Made by a program: the position numbers and the translations under genes
Origin: Flavobacteriaceae bacterium D16
Lineage (GTDB): Bacteria > Bacteroidota > Bacteroidia > Flavobacteriales > Flavobacteriaceae
Assembly (NCBI GenBank): GCA_021295155.1
Contig: JAJTJC010000034.1
Location: forward strand, 124,001-188,000
Length of the DNA stretch: 64,000 bases
Direction of reading: 5' to 3'
The notes under the pieces: generated by a model
Databases searched by the model: none
Told to the model about the DNA's origin: nothing
The model's input: only the letters and a program-made list of their open reading frames with translations
Part shown: piece after piece, positions 40,809 through 49,612 of the stretch
How the letters are laid out: each line of letters opens with the position of its first letter
How positions within the stretch are numbered: position 1 is the stretch's first letter

Positions 40809-41288
40809 ATGACATTGAATAGTATTGGATTGGACCTGGAAAAGTCCAAGGCACTGGGTGCAGAACTAAATATTTTGCTGGCGAATTTTCAACGTTACTA
40901 TCAGAATCTCCGCGGTATTCACTGGAATATCAAAGGAAAACGGTTCTTTGATCTGCATACCAAGTTTGAGGAGTTATACGATGATGCTAACCTGAAGGTA
41001 GACGAGATAGCAGAGCGTGTACTGACTCTTGGGGTTACTCCTTTACACACATTTGAAGATTACTCAAAAAACTCCACAGTACCCGTTGGTGAGAACGTAT
41101 CGAATGATGAAGAATCCATTCGTTTGATAGTTGATTCTCTCAAAGAGTTATTAATTATTGAAAGACGTATCCTAGATGCTTCAGAGGAAGCTAATGATGA
41201 AGGAACCAATTCCATGATGAGCGACTTTATTACCCAACAGGAGAAAACGGTCTGGATGATGAAGGCCTGGCTTGCTGAGGAAATGTAG
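40809..41288 (+). CDS. dps: Dps ferritin-like DNA-protection protein
   Basis: 159 residues with the interface ferroxidase residues H38, H50, D65 and E69 in HWNIKGKRFFDLHTKFEELYDDANLKVDEIAERV; the spacing equals that of Listeria Dps. It forms a 12-mer that oxidises Fe(II) with H2O2 and stores iron. Divergent from oxyR and followed by a terminator, so monocistronic and probably peroxide induced. Confidence 0.95.
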   Translation: MTLNSIGLDLEKSKALGAELNILLANFQRYYQNLRGIHWNIKGKRFFDLHTKFEELYDDANLKVDEIAERVLTLGVTPLHTFEDYSKNSTVPVGENVSNDEESIRLIVDSLKELLIIERRILDASEEANDEGTNSMMSDFITQQEKTVWMMKAWLAEEM

Positions 41289-41308
41289 TAAAGAATTATA
41301 TATAGCAT

Positions 41309-41340
41309 AAAAAAGGGCTGCTTTAAAGGCAGCCCTTTTC
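41309..41340. terminator. Bidirectional terminator
   Basis: AAAAGGGCTGC/GCAGCCCTTTT arms around TTTAAAG; A-run and T-run on opposite sides, between dps and the convergent DUF2141 gene. Confidence 0.9.
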
Positions 41341-41354
41341 AATTAATCGATTCA

Positions 41355-41774
41355 TTAAAAGCGAATCCGGATTTCCAGATCTTCATCTCCTACCGTAAAT
41401 TTTGAATTGTAAAAGGAGGGTGGTCCCATGGCCATCTCGCTGCCACTGGTACCATATGGTTCTACCGGCATGCCACTGGCTTCAAAATCCATGCGCTGAT
41501 TTTCATTGAAATCCTGCATAACGGTAATTGCATAATCTCCTGGGGCAATTTCCGTAAATTCAAAGCTGAGCTCCCCGGCTTGTGCCTTGGTGGCGTATTC
41601 GTCTACACCTGCTCCACGCATAAAATTCTCTTCGGTGTATAGTCCGGCTAAAATATTTCCTTTATCATTCAAAACATTTTCAATGACAACGGTGATGGTG
41701 ACACCGGATTTTTCCTGTGCACTTAATGTTAAGCTGGTAATAGCTAAAAATAAGGTAAGCATGTACTTGTTCAT
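41355..41774 (-). CDS. DUF2141 exported protein
   Basis: 139 residues after a signal peptide MNKYMLTLFLAITSLTLSAQ (ATG at 41774; an upstream ATG at 41801 would precede the signal). It has the DUF2141 strands GNILAGLYTEENF, FTEIAPGDYAITVMQDFNENQRMDFEASGMPVEPYG, with the conserved aspartates that resemble a Ca-binding loop. Periplasmic or surface location inferred. Function unknown. Confidence 0.88.
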   Translation of the reverse strand: MNKYMLTLFLAITSLTLSAQEKSGVTITVVIENVLNDKGNILAGLYTEENFMRGAGVDEYATKAQAGELSFEFTEIAPGDYAITVMQDFNENQRMDFEASGMPVEPYGTSGSEMAMGPPSFYNSKFTVGDEDLEIRIRF

Positions 41775-41877
41775 AGTGGTATATTTTGTGGTTACAGTCA
41801 CAAAGTTGCCTCACCTCACCTGATATCAGAAGAAAGTCTTGCTGAGTTGTAGAAATTTACTCCTGAATTGTTAACCG

Positions 41878-43221
41878 CTATTCCTTATCTGAAGAGCTAC
41901 CTTCCTCATTGTCCTGGACAATTAAACACAGGGCAGCTGCAAGGAACATGCTTACTCCACCCACGATCAGGGCATAAACGGATACATTCCCAAAGAATGA
42001 TTTTAGCATAAAGCCCAATATCCCCGCAGCGACAATCTGCGGAATAACGATAAAGAAGTTGAATACCCCCATATAATATCCCATTTGGTGGGATGGTAAT
42101 ATGCTCGATAGCATGGCGTATGGCATGGAAAGTATACTCGCCCAGGCAATACCCACACCAATCATGGAGATCAGGAGTAAGTTGGGATCGGAAATAAAAT
42201 AGATCGAGATCAGCCCTAATCCGCCCAGTACCAGAGCGAGCAAGTGCGTTATTCTGCGACTTAGCTTTTTGGCGACAACAGGGAGCAGGAAGGCCACCAG
42301 CGCTGCAATTCCGTTATAGACCGCAAAACAGATTCCTACCCAATCTGCTCCTTCATTGTATATCCCGGAAGTAGTGTCTGAAGTTCCATAGACATGGCTG
42401 GTAACCGCAGAGGTCGTGTAGATCCACATGGCGAACAAAGCAAACCAGGAAAAGAACTGTACAAAGGCCAGTTGTACCATGGTCTTCGGCATTTTAAAAA
42501 TCCCCATAAAGGATTCTGCAAGGCCCTGGAAGACTCCCCGTTCTGCATTTTCAGCCTTAAGTGCCTCGATATCATCAGGGGGATATTCTTTGGTTTTTAA
42601 GACTGTCCACATTACGGCGCAGAAATAGGCAATACCGCCGAGATAGAAGGAGAATCGAACAGAATCTGGTATACCCCCGTCTGCTGCCACATTGCTTATT
42701 CCGAACCAATTGGTCATCGCATAGGGCAGGGCAGAGGCAATGATGGCTCCCAGTCCAATGAAAAAGCTCTGCATGGCGAAGCCACTTGTGCGTTGTTCAT
42801 TAGGCAGCATGTCGCCGACAAAGGCCCGGAAGGGTTCCATACTAATATTAATAGAAGCATCCATGAGCCAGAGCATGATAACGGCCATCCACAATGCCGT
42901 GGAATTGGGCATCATAAACAACGCAATGGTAGCCAGTATGGCCCCAATCGCAAAAAAAGGACGCCTTCGTCCCCATTTCTTATGCCAGGTACGGTCACTG
43001 TAATATCCTATAATGGGCTGAACCAGCAGCCCGGTAACCGGTGCGGCTAGCCATAGGATGGGTAATTCGTCTTTGGAAGCACCCAGTGTTTCGAATATCC
43101 TGCTCACATTGGCGTTTTGCAAGGCGAAACCGAATTGGATCCCCAGGAAACCAAAACTCATGTTCCATATTTGCCAAAAGGAAAGTTTCGGTTTAACCGA
43201 GCTGATGGAGATTTGTGTCAT
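41878..43221 (-). CDS. MFS sugar transporter, SLC45/GPH-like
   Basis: 447 residues, 12 predicted helices, with the family motif GYYSDRTWHKKWGRRRPFFAIGA between TM2 and TM3 and QFGFALQNANVSRIFETLGA in TM1, as in sucrose/maltose-type SLC45 and bacterial GPH symporters. The ATG at 43221 is used because the upstream in-frame start at 43287 adds unrelated sequence. Sugar transport is inferred; a TIM-barrel epimerase gene is 434 bp upstream on the same strand. Confidence 0.88.
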   Translation of the reverse strand: MTQISISSVKPKLSFWQIWNMSFGFLGIQFGFALQNANVSRIFETLGASKDELPILWLAAPVTGLLVQPIIGYYSDRTWHKKWGRRRPFFAIGAILATIALFMMPNSTALWMAVIMLWLMDASINISMEPFRAFVGDMLPNEQRTSGFAMQSFFIGLGAIIASALPYAMTNWFGISNVAADGGIPDSVRFSFYLGGIAYFCAVMWTVLKTKEYPPDDIEALKAENAERGVFQGLAESFMGIFKMPKTMVQLAFVQFFSWFALFAMWIYTTSAVTSHVYGTSDTTSGIYNEGADWVGICFAVYNGIAALVAFLLPVVAKKLSRRITHLLALVLGGLGLISIYFISDPNLLLISMIGVGIAWASILSMPYAMLSSILPSHQMGYYMGVFNFFIVIPQIVAAGILGFMLKSFFGNVSVYALIVGGVSMFLAAALCLIVQDNEEGSSSDKE

Positions 43222-43654
43222 AATGGTATAGTTGGTTGTATACTTACTAATGAATGACCCTAAAATAGGATTTTTAAAGTAAACCAATAATCCCGCTACC
43301 TGCTAGAAGAATTTCTAGCGAAAACAAGATGAATCAAACACTAGTGATCCGAAACGAAGGTGAAACCTAAGGAGGTAATTCCCTTGAATTCAACTTTTCT
43401 GATCATCGACGAACTGTGAATTTTTAATAGTTTTACCATGAAAATGGGTCATTTTAGTGCAGTTTGTCGAAAAAAGTTGTCAGTTTATCCTCAAAACCTA
43501 TCTTCGAAGGACAAATCTTACTAAAACTTTATAAGCACTAAAACTACTTCCTTCTGGGAATTCCATACATTTATTTCTCTTGGCGGTTGACATATTCAGA
43601 TTTCCTGGAGGGCCAGTTTTAGTGCAAAAGTTTATTCCTTAATTTCCCCTTATT
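43222..43654. other. 433-bp gene-free stretch with repeated TTTTAGTGC
   Basis: No frame with coding character is seen. TTTTAGTGC occurs at 43452-43460 and 43617-43625 on the plus strand and inverted at 43535-43543. The last two share the longer AGTTTTAGTGC. These could be binding sites for a regulator of the flanking sugar genes. Confidence 0.5.
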
Positions 43655-44596
43655 CTAGGCTTTTTCCCAGGTCTTTTCTATCAATTTTTTTGTAGCCCTT
43701 ATCCCGTCAGGTTCTGAAAGGTATTTTCCTTCATACTCAATTCCAACATAACCCCGGTAACCGGCGCGTTTGACAATGCTTAACATTTGTTGGTAATTGA
43801 TCCGGGTTTCCTCACCCAGATCATCAAATTCATAGGATTTGGCACTAACTCCCTTGGCATACCGCATCATTTCGTTAACCCCGCGATAAGGGTCATATTG
43901 TTCATCACAGGGGTTTTGGATACTGCCCCATTCTGCAGAAAGGCACCAGTTCCCAAAATCGGGTAAGGTGCCCAGGTAGGGATTGTCTACTTCTTTGATA
44001 ATGGAAACCATATACTCGGCATCCGAGGTGTGTAAACCGTGGTTTTCCACCAAAACACTGACCTCCATGGACTTGCCAAACTCCGCAAGGCGCCCGAGGC
44101 CATCAGTTAAAGCCCCTTTTAATTGCTTGCGGTTTCCTTTTCCAAATGCGTTTACCCGAATGGAATGCCCTCCCAGGATTTTTACAGCTTCAATCCATTT
44201 GTAGTGGTTCTCGACGGCAATCACCCTTTTACTATCATTTTTTGCTCCCAGTTCTCCCTCGTCATCTACCATGATCAACAAACTTTGCACCCCGGCATCC
44301 TCAGCACTTTGACGCATCTTTTTCCAGAAGGCGTTGTCCTTTCCCTTATCAGTATAAAAGGCATTTACGTATTCTACTGCCTGGATTTGATAGTCTTCAG
44401 CGGCAATGCGCGCAAAATGTTCAGGGTTAAGGTCGCCCGCGAAAAATGCGCGGTTCAAGGACCATTGAGCCAGGGAAATCCTTGGTTTGGAAATGCCAAT
44501 ACTTCTGTTGGGATCCAGCCAGGAAAAGGCCATAGGACTGTATACAGCCGCTATACCAAGGGCTGTGTTTCTGATAAAATGTCTGCGGTTGGACAT
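43655..44596 (-). CDS. Sugar phosphate isomerase/epimerase-like TIM-barrel protein, exported
   Basis: 313 residues. The N-terminus MSNRRHFIRNTALGIAAVYS has a twin-arginine-type signal, then RISLAQWSLNRAFFAGDLNPEHFARIAAEDYQIQAVEYVNAFY and downstream VLVENHGLHTSDAEYMVSIIKEV and GYRGYVGIEYEG, a xylose-isomerase-like barrel with metal-binding glutamates and aspartates. Exported members of this family are common in flavobacterial polysaccharide clusters. It is 2 bp downstream of the small membrane protein gene on the same strand. Confidence 0.86.
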   Translation of the reverse strand: MSNRRHFIRNTALGIAAVYSPMAFSWLDPNRSIGISKPRISLAQWSLNRAFFAGDLNPEHFARIAAEDYQIQAVEYVNAFYTDKGKDNAFWKKMRQSAEDAGVQSLLIMVDDEGELGAKNDSKRVIAVENHYKWIEAVKILGGHSIRVNAFGKGNRKQLKGALTDGLGRLAEFGKSMEVSVLVENHGLHTSDAEYMVSIIKEVDNPYLGTLPDFGNWCLSAEWGSIQNPCDEQYDPYRGVNEMMRYAKGVSAKSYEFDDLGEETRINYQQMLSIVKRAGYRGYVGIEYEGKYLSEPDGIRATKKLIEKTWEKA

Positions 44597-44598
44597 AG

Positions 44599-44976
44599 CT
44601 ACTCCAGAGAAGGCTCGTTACGTTTGGCCACAATTTCTACCAGCCAGTAGATCAACTGTCCCAGTCCACTGACAAATACAAAAAGCAAAATCCAGAGCAA
44701 TAAGAGGTTGTTTTTTTTCAGGTTGGGATTCTGCACGGCATGCACGATGTAAAAGACCAAACTTGCAATAGAGAGCAGGATCACCAGGAACAGGACGACC
44801 ATAAAAATACCCAGCCATCCGAAGATGAATTCAGGTGGACCGTCATGAGATCTTTCGAGTTCCGGAATATTGCTTAAAATCGAGAAAAGAAAGGCGAAAT
44901 AGCCCAACATAATGATAAAGAAAATGATGATGGGCGAGAGGGCAAAGAATGCCTGCCAGGATTTGTTGTGTATCAT
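44599..44976 (-). CDS. PLDc_N-like three-helix membrane protein
   Basis: 125 residues with three helices (about 10-33, 50-75, 90-110). The pattern VFYIVHAVQNPNLKKNNLLLLWILLFVFVSGLGQLIYWLVEI fits the PLD-nuclease N-terminal (PLDc_N) type without a PLD domain. Likely cotranscribed with the TIM-barrel gene. Function unknown. Confidence 0.72.
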   Translation of the reverse strand: MIHNKSWQAFFALSPIIIFFIIMLGYFAFLFSILSNIPELERSHDGPPEFIFGWLGIFMVVLFLVILLSIASLVFYIVHAVQNPNLKKNNLLLLWILLFVFVSGLGQLIYWLVEIVAKRNEPSLE

Positions 44977-45032
44977 GTTGAATCAGGTTGTGGTTATCCA
45001 TTAAAGTTACGGAATAATCCCCTGTATAACAA

Positions 45033-45058
45033 CAAAACCCGGGTGTATCCCGGGTTCT
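45033..45058 (-). terminator. Terminator of SnoaL-like operon
   Basis: AACCCGGG and CCCGGGTT (45036-45043, 45048-45055) with, in minus orientation, a T-run in TTTTGTTGTT. Confidence 0.85.
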
Positions 45059-45126
45059 GTCTTTGGTTGGTTGTTGATTGGTTATTGGAAAATAGTAATG
45101 GATTAATTTGCTAACTCACACAACTA

Positions 45127-46059
45127 TTATTCGCCACTTGGCGGACTTACCGTATAACCGAGTTGGTTGTACAATTCCATGTTGTCAAAATAGGCATCTT
45201 CCTGAGTGGCCATGCCATCCGCATCAAAGGTCCAGATACTCATACCGTGGGTTTCAACAACTTTTCCTGTAGGAGCATTGCCCATGAATTCCCCTGTATT
45301 TGTACCCGTAACGGTCCAGGTAAGATAGGATTTACCGTCGCGTATTACATAGCTGTCGACAACCACATTGAAATCCGGAAAAGCGGTATGGAACACATCC
45401 ATCAATCCGGCATATTCTTCCTGATTACTAGCTATTCGTACCCCATTTGCATTGCGTATTACATTGGGTGATGAAACCGATGCAAAGAGCTCCTTATCGT
45501 AATTGCTCCACGCTTCAGCTACCTTGGCTTGGGTGGCCATGATGGCCTGTTCGGCCTCGGGTGCATTTTGCATCGCTGCCATTTGGTCCAGGGCATTGTT
45601 AATCACCGAATTGTCATAAAAGGCGTACTCCTCTATGATCTTCCCGTCTTCTATATTAATAGACAGGTGTACAGGAAGATCCAGTGCTTTATCGCTACCT
45701 CTGGGAATACCTGTCCAAACACCCCAGAAGTTTACCCAGGTTTTCCCCTCATTATCAAGGACCATTTCATAAAATGCAGGGTCGTCCTTGAATTCGTAAC
45801 TACTGAAGGCGGCAAGGTTTTGTTGGAAGCCCTCCTGAAGTTCTTTGGGTGAAATGGGGTTATCCCAGTTGTTGTGGTATGCTTTGGCGGTATCTGCGTA
45901 TTTGGTCATCCAGGACTCCCAATTACCCTGTTCGTAATCGGCAACCAGGCCTTTGGCCAGGTCTATTTCAGGACCGGTAGTGCTGTAACGTTCTGGTCCT
46001 TGTGGCTGACAACTTACAATCAGTAAAATGACCAGGACTGCATAAAAAGTGTTTTTCAT
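45127..46059 (-). CDS. SnoaL-like lipoprotein with two NTF2-like domains
   Basis: 310 residues with lipobox LLIVSCQP. Two NTF2-fold halves follow: an N-terminal half about DLAKGLVADYEQGNWESWMTKYADTAKAYHN and a C-terminal SnoaL half containing NGVRIASNQEEYAGLMDVFHTAFPDFNVVV and LTWTVTGTNTGEFMGNAPTGKVVETHGMS. The ending DNMELYNQLGYTVSPP is nearly repeated by the third gene of the cluster (46938), so the two are paralogues. SnoaL-type folds bind small hydrophobic molecules; no ligand is known. Confidence 0.85.
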   Translation of the reverse strand: MKNTFYAVLVILLIVSCQPQGPERYSTTGPEIDLAKGLVADYEQGNWESWMTKYADTAKAYHNNWDNPISPKELQEGFQQNLAAFSSYEFKDDPAFYEMVLDNEGKTWVNFWGVWTGIPRGSDKALDLPVHLSINIEDGKIIEEYAFYDNSVINNALDQMAAMQNAPEAEQAIMATQAKVAEAWSNYDKELFASVSSPNVIRNANGVRIASNQEEYAGLMDVFHTAFPDFNVVVDSYVIRDGKSYLTWTVTGTNTGEFMGNAPTGKVVETHGMSIWTFDADGMATQEDAYFDNMELYNQLGYTVSPPSGE

Positions 46060-46127
46060 TTTGTTTTTGATTTAATAGTTTAAAAAAATAAAAGGAACAA
46101 TACACGTCTTGCTCCCGGTTATGTTAT

Positions 46128-46898
46128 TTAGTTAGATGGTGAATAAGCCATATCAGGGCGCATTTGACCTGCGATCTCCTCGTATTTCAGAAGGCTTCCC
46201 CACAATTCGCCCATTGCTTTTTGGCCGTCTTCCCCAAGAAGTTCCTGGTTTGCGGCACCTTTCTGGGCATAATCTACGGGATCTTTACCAGCAACAGCCA
46301 CCATGTAAAATTCACCACGGGTTCCAAATCCACTCTTATATACACGATAATCCATTTTAGATCCTTTGGCAGCAAAAACATCTTTTATGGCTTTCATCTT
46401 TTCCTTTACCATTGCCCGGTTTCCGGGAGTGAAATACAGATAATGGAACTTCCGGTAATTCTGTCCTTCTGGTGTCTGAGTGATACCTCCAGGCATATAG
46501 GACAGTTCTTTATCCAGGTAAATAACATAGTCCTGCTCCGTGTCGTAACACTTGTCCATTCTTCCAAAAAGGGCTCCCATCTTGTCGGCCCCCATTTTTT
46601 CGGCTAAGCCAGGAAAGGGAGATTTATCCAAATCTGCCATATTATCAATGGCACCTACAAAAAGGTATCTGGAATCTGCGGTGTTGGTTACAATCCAACC
46701 ATCATTTTGTATGTTATGGGTCTTCATATGTCCCAAAAGTTCTTTGCATACTTCCTCATACTCCTCAACCATGCCAGGTTTGACCACATCTTCGTGTACC
46801 CAAAAGGCTTGTGGGCTATTGTCTTGCTGTGCCACAATCAGGGCAGGCAACATAAACAGGAGGCTAAGGATAAATGATTTGATTTTTAGTGTTCTCAT
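46128..46898 (-). CDS. Exported protein of unknown function, ABM-like repeat
   Basis: 256 residues with a signal peptide ending VAQ (near 23). Two similar halves: HEDVVKPGMVEEYEEVCKELLGHMKTHN and LYFTPGNRAMVKEKMKAIKDVFAAKG each look like the beta-alpha start of a dimeric alpha-beta barrel (NIPSNAP-like). It lies between the two SnoaL-like genes on the same strand, so the three form one unit. Function unknown. Confidence 0.72.
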   Translation of the reverse strand: MRTLKIKSFILSLLFMLPALIVAQQDNSPQAFWVHEDVVKPGMVEEYEEVCKELLGHMKTHNIQNDGWIVTNTADSRYLFVGAIDNMADLDKSPFPGLAEKMGADKMGALFGRMDKCYDTEQDYVIYLDKELSYMPGGITQTPEGQNYRKFHYLYFTPGNRAMVKEKMKAIKDVFAAKGSKMDYRVYKSGFGTRGEFYMVAVAGKDPVDYAQKGAANQELLGEDGQKAMGELWGSLLKYEEIAGQMRPDMAYSPSN

Positions 46899-46937
46899 TG
46901 TTGTTAATTTTAGGTTACTGTTTTTATTGATAATTAA

Positions 46938-47453
46938 TTATTCCAGATTAGGTGGTATCAGGGTGTATCCCAATTGCTGAAGTAGCTCAAGTTCATTATA
47001 GTAGACAATCTCTTCTATAATTTTACCTTCTTCACTGAAGCGCAGATGAGACAGTCCGTTGATGTTTACACGTTTCCCTGTGGGGCTTACCTCTCCAAAA
47101 ACACCTGTATTGGTGCCCTTGGCATTCCATTGTAAAAATGCAAGGTTGCCTTTGTACTGAGCATTATCTGCAGTAATTACCAAATCCGGGAATGCCGTAA
47201 AAAACAGTTGTAAATGGGCCTCCATTTCAGCAGGACCCTCTGCTACTTTAACCCCGTTCATATAACGTGTGGATTTTGCTGAGCTAAGATCTTGTAGTGC
47301 TTTAAAACTCCTTTGATTCCAACAACTGTCTATCCAGATGCTTACCTGCTGAGCGAATTGGGTTTGATCTTCCCTGTTTGCTTGCTGATTTTCTGATTTG
47401 CAGCCCTGAGCGGCAATCAGAAAAATTAATATAATCAGGGGCCAGGATTTCAT
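46938..47453 (-). CDS. SnoaL-like lipoprotein
   Basis: 171 residues with lipobox LIAAQGCKSE (C18) and one SnoaL fold: RYMNGVKVAEGPAEMEAHLQLFFTAFPDLVITADNAQY, FLQWNAKGTNTGVFGEVSPTGKRVNINGLSHLRF and the ending ELELLQQLGYTLIPP, which is paralogous to the C-terminal half of 45127-46059. Probable first gene of the cluster. Confidence 0.85.
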   Translation of the reverse strand: MKSWPLIILIFLIAAQGCKSENQQANREDQTQFAQQVSIWIDSCWNQRSFKALQDLSSAKSTRYMNGVKVAEGPAEMEAHLQLFFTAFPDLVITADNAQYKGNLAFLQWNAKGTNTGVFGEVSPTGKRVNINGLSHLRFSEEGKIIEEIVYYNELELLQQLGYTLIPPNLE

Positions 47454-47622
47454 AAAAATAGTAGTGTATTACTGCATGTGAGCATTAAACAGCAGTCCTG
47501 AATTAATCCTTTTAATACCAGATCAGAAAACGATTAAGGACGGATAGGCTGTTTTATTGTCCGAACCCCCCATTTTTTTTAGCTAATGTCAGAGCACAGG
47601 AAAAAATACGTATATTTAAAAT

Positions 47623-47639
47623 CCTCATTTTCAATGAGG
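47623..47639. promoter_or_regulatory. Hairpin before the TPR kinase start
   Basis: CCTCATT and AATGAGG pair around TTC, 13 bp before the ATG at 47653. With no T-run it may affect translation start instead of termination. Confidence 0.35.
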
Positions 47640-47652
47640 CAACCGACCTGAA

Positions 47653-49611
47653 ATGAAAAAACATGTCCTGGCGACTGCCCTGTCCACAGCCCTGTTCCTA
47701 GGGGTCTTAGTGCCTGTTCATACCCAAATAATTGATCCCCGTCAGGAAAACCCGTACAACAAGGTTTTTATGGCTTCGGATAATTTTGGGGTTTCCTACC
47801 TCGATTCCCTGGAACAAGGTTGGCAAAGAGTTGCCTCCGATCAGGTAAAGATGGAGATCTTAAATGACCTGGCGTATTACTGGCATACCCGAAATCTCAA
47901 AAAGTCCAAGGAACTTGCTGTTAAAGGGATTCAGTTGGCCGGGGAATTAAAAGATACCACCGCCCTTGGCCGGTTCCAGTCGACCCTGGGTGCTGTTTTA
48001 CTTCGAATGGAACAATTGGATTCTGCCTTATTCGTCTTAAAAAAGGCCAGGACCAGGATAGGTCCCGAAGACCTCCCGTTTTTACTTACCCAAATGGGTT
48101 ACGTCTACGAACGCAGGGGCGCACTTGATGATGCCGCTGATTATGCCATGGAGGCCCTTACAATAGCGGAAAGCAACCAGGATACTTACGGGATGGCTGT
48201 AGCTAACAGCGACCTCAGTAATTTATTCTGGAAACAGGAGAAATATGAAAAGGGGTTGGAATATGGGCTTAAATCCATAGCTCTTTTTGAACAAACCGGG
48301 TTAAATAGCCTGGATTATGATTTTACCCTGTATGTAGTTGGAAATCAATATATAGCCCTCAATCAATATGAGGAGGCCCGTAAACACTTTGATCATGCCA
48401 TAGCTATTGGTGAACGCTATGGTTTTTACAATAACCTCTCGGACATATATATATCGTTGGTAGACCTTCTGGCCTTACAAAATCAATATGAGGAAGCCAG
48501 TGCCGCTTCAGAGAAAGCTATTAAATATGCCGAGCTCCTCGATAATAATTTTATGCTGATGCGTTCCTGGCTTTCACTGGGTAAACTTCAAAACCTGCAA
48601 GGTAAGTTTATCTCTGCAGTAGAGAGCCTGGAAAGCAGTATCCGCATTGCAACTCCCGATTTCGGTGATGCGTTTTTCCTGAGTCAGGCATACGAAAACC
48701 TGGGTAAGGCCTATGCAGGAAGTCACAATTACAAAGAAGCCTATCTGGCTTTTGAAAAATACGACGCACTTAAAAACACACTGTTTAATGCACAGGCCGA
48801 TCAACGTATCTCACAATTAGAGTTCCAGTTTGATTCCGCTGAGAAAGACAGTACCATACTGCAACAGGAATCTAAAATCCGGCAGCAAAGAGCTACTCAA
48901 ACTTTTATTATTGTTATAACAGCATTATTGGTTGTTGCCTTAGTACTGCTGTATGCTACCTTTAGAAGTAATGGCCGGAAGAAGGAATTGTTAGAAAAAC
49001 AAAACAAAGAAAAAGAATACCTGCTCAAGGAAATACACCACAGGGTAAAGAACAACCTGGAGATTGTTTCAAGCCTGCTCGCCCTGCAATCGGCCCAAAT
49101 AAAGGACAGTACCTTAGCTGATGCTATGCAAAAAAGTGAGCAGCGGATTCACAGCATGAGTATGATCCATCAGAAATTATATCAGGGTAAAAGCCTTTCC
49201 CAAATAGAAATGAAGGATTATTTCGAAAACCTGGGCAATTACATTATCCACACTTTTGGTAAAGAAGGTGAGGTGTCATTGCAGTGCGACATGCCGGCTC
49301 TTGAATTGGATGTGGACCATGCTGTCCCCATTGGCCTTATTGTTAATGAGCTGGTGACAAATGCTATGAAATACGCCTACCCCCCTGGCAGAAAGGGTAT
49401 GGTACAGGTTAGACTTACCCAAAATGGGAAGCAGCTCTATCTAAAAGTATCCGACGATGGGATCGGTAAGGATGCAACCAAAATGCAAGGGACTGGTTTT
49501 GGGACCCAACTTATCGCCCTATTAACAGATCAGCTGGATGGTAAAATGAACCTTTCTGTGGAGCGGGGGACCTCAGTTAGTTTTGAATTCACACTTAATC
49601 AGGCGGCTTAA
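47653..49611 (+). CDS. TPR-sensor histidine kinase (HisKA_2 type)
   Basis: 652 residues: signal peptide to about residue 25, periplasmic TPR-like repeats (about 60-390, for example YEEARKHFDHAIAIGERYG, YKEAYLAFEKYDAL), one membrane helix (about 417-437), coiled coil, then HisKA_2 with LKEIHHRVKNNLEIVSSLLALQSAQ (phospho-acceptor in HH 462-463) and an HATPase with NELVTNAMKYAYP and DDGIGKD. The LytTR response regulator follows after 1 bp, making a cognate two-component pair. The stimulus is unknown. Confidence 0.94.
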   Translation: MKKHVLATALSTALFLGVLVPVHTQIIDPRQENPYNKVFMASDNFGVSYLDSLEQGWQRVASDQVKMEILNDLAYYWHTRNLKKSKELAVKGIQLAGELKDTTALGRFQSTLGAVLLRMEQLDSALFVLKKARTRIGPEDLPFLLTQMGYVYERRGALDDAADYAMEALTIAESNQDTYGMAVANSDLSNLFWKQEKYEKGLEYGLKSIALFEQTGLNSLDYDFTLYVVGNQYIALNQYEEARKHFDHAIAIGERYGFYNNLSDIYISLVDLLALQNQYEEASAASEKAIKYAELLDNNFMLMRSWLSLGKLQNLQGKFISAVESLESSIRIATPDFGDAFFLSQAYENLGKAYAGSHNYKEAYLAFEKYDALKNTLFNAQADQRISQLEFQFDSAEKDSTILQQESKIRQQRATQTFIIVITALLVVALVLLYATFRSNGRKKELLEKQNKEKEYLLKEIHHRVKNNLEIVSSLLALQSAQIKDSTLADAMQKSEQRIHSMSMIHQKLYQGKSLSQIEMKDYFENLGNYIIHTFGKEGEVSLQCDMPALELDVDHAVPIGLIVNELVTNAMKYAYPPGRKGMVQVRLTQNGKQLYLKVSDDGIGKDATKMQGTGFGTQLIALLTDQLDGKMNLSVERGTSVSFEFTLNQAA

Positions 49612-49612
49612 T

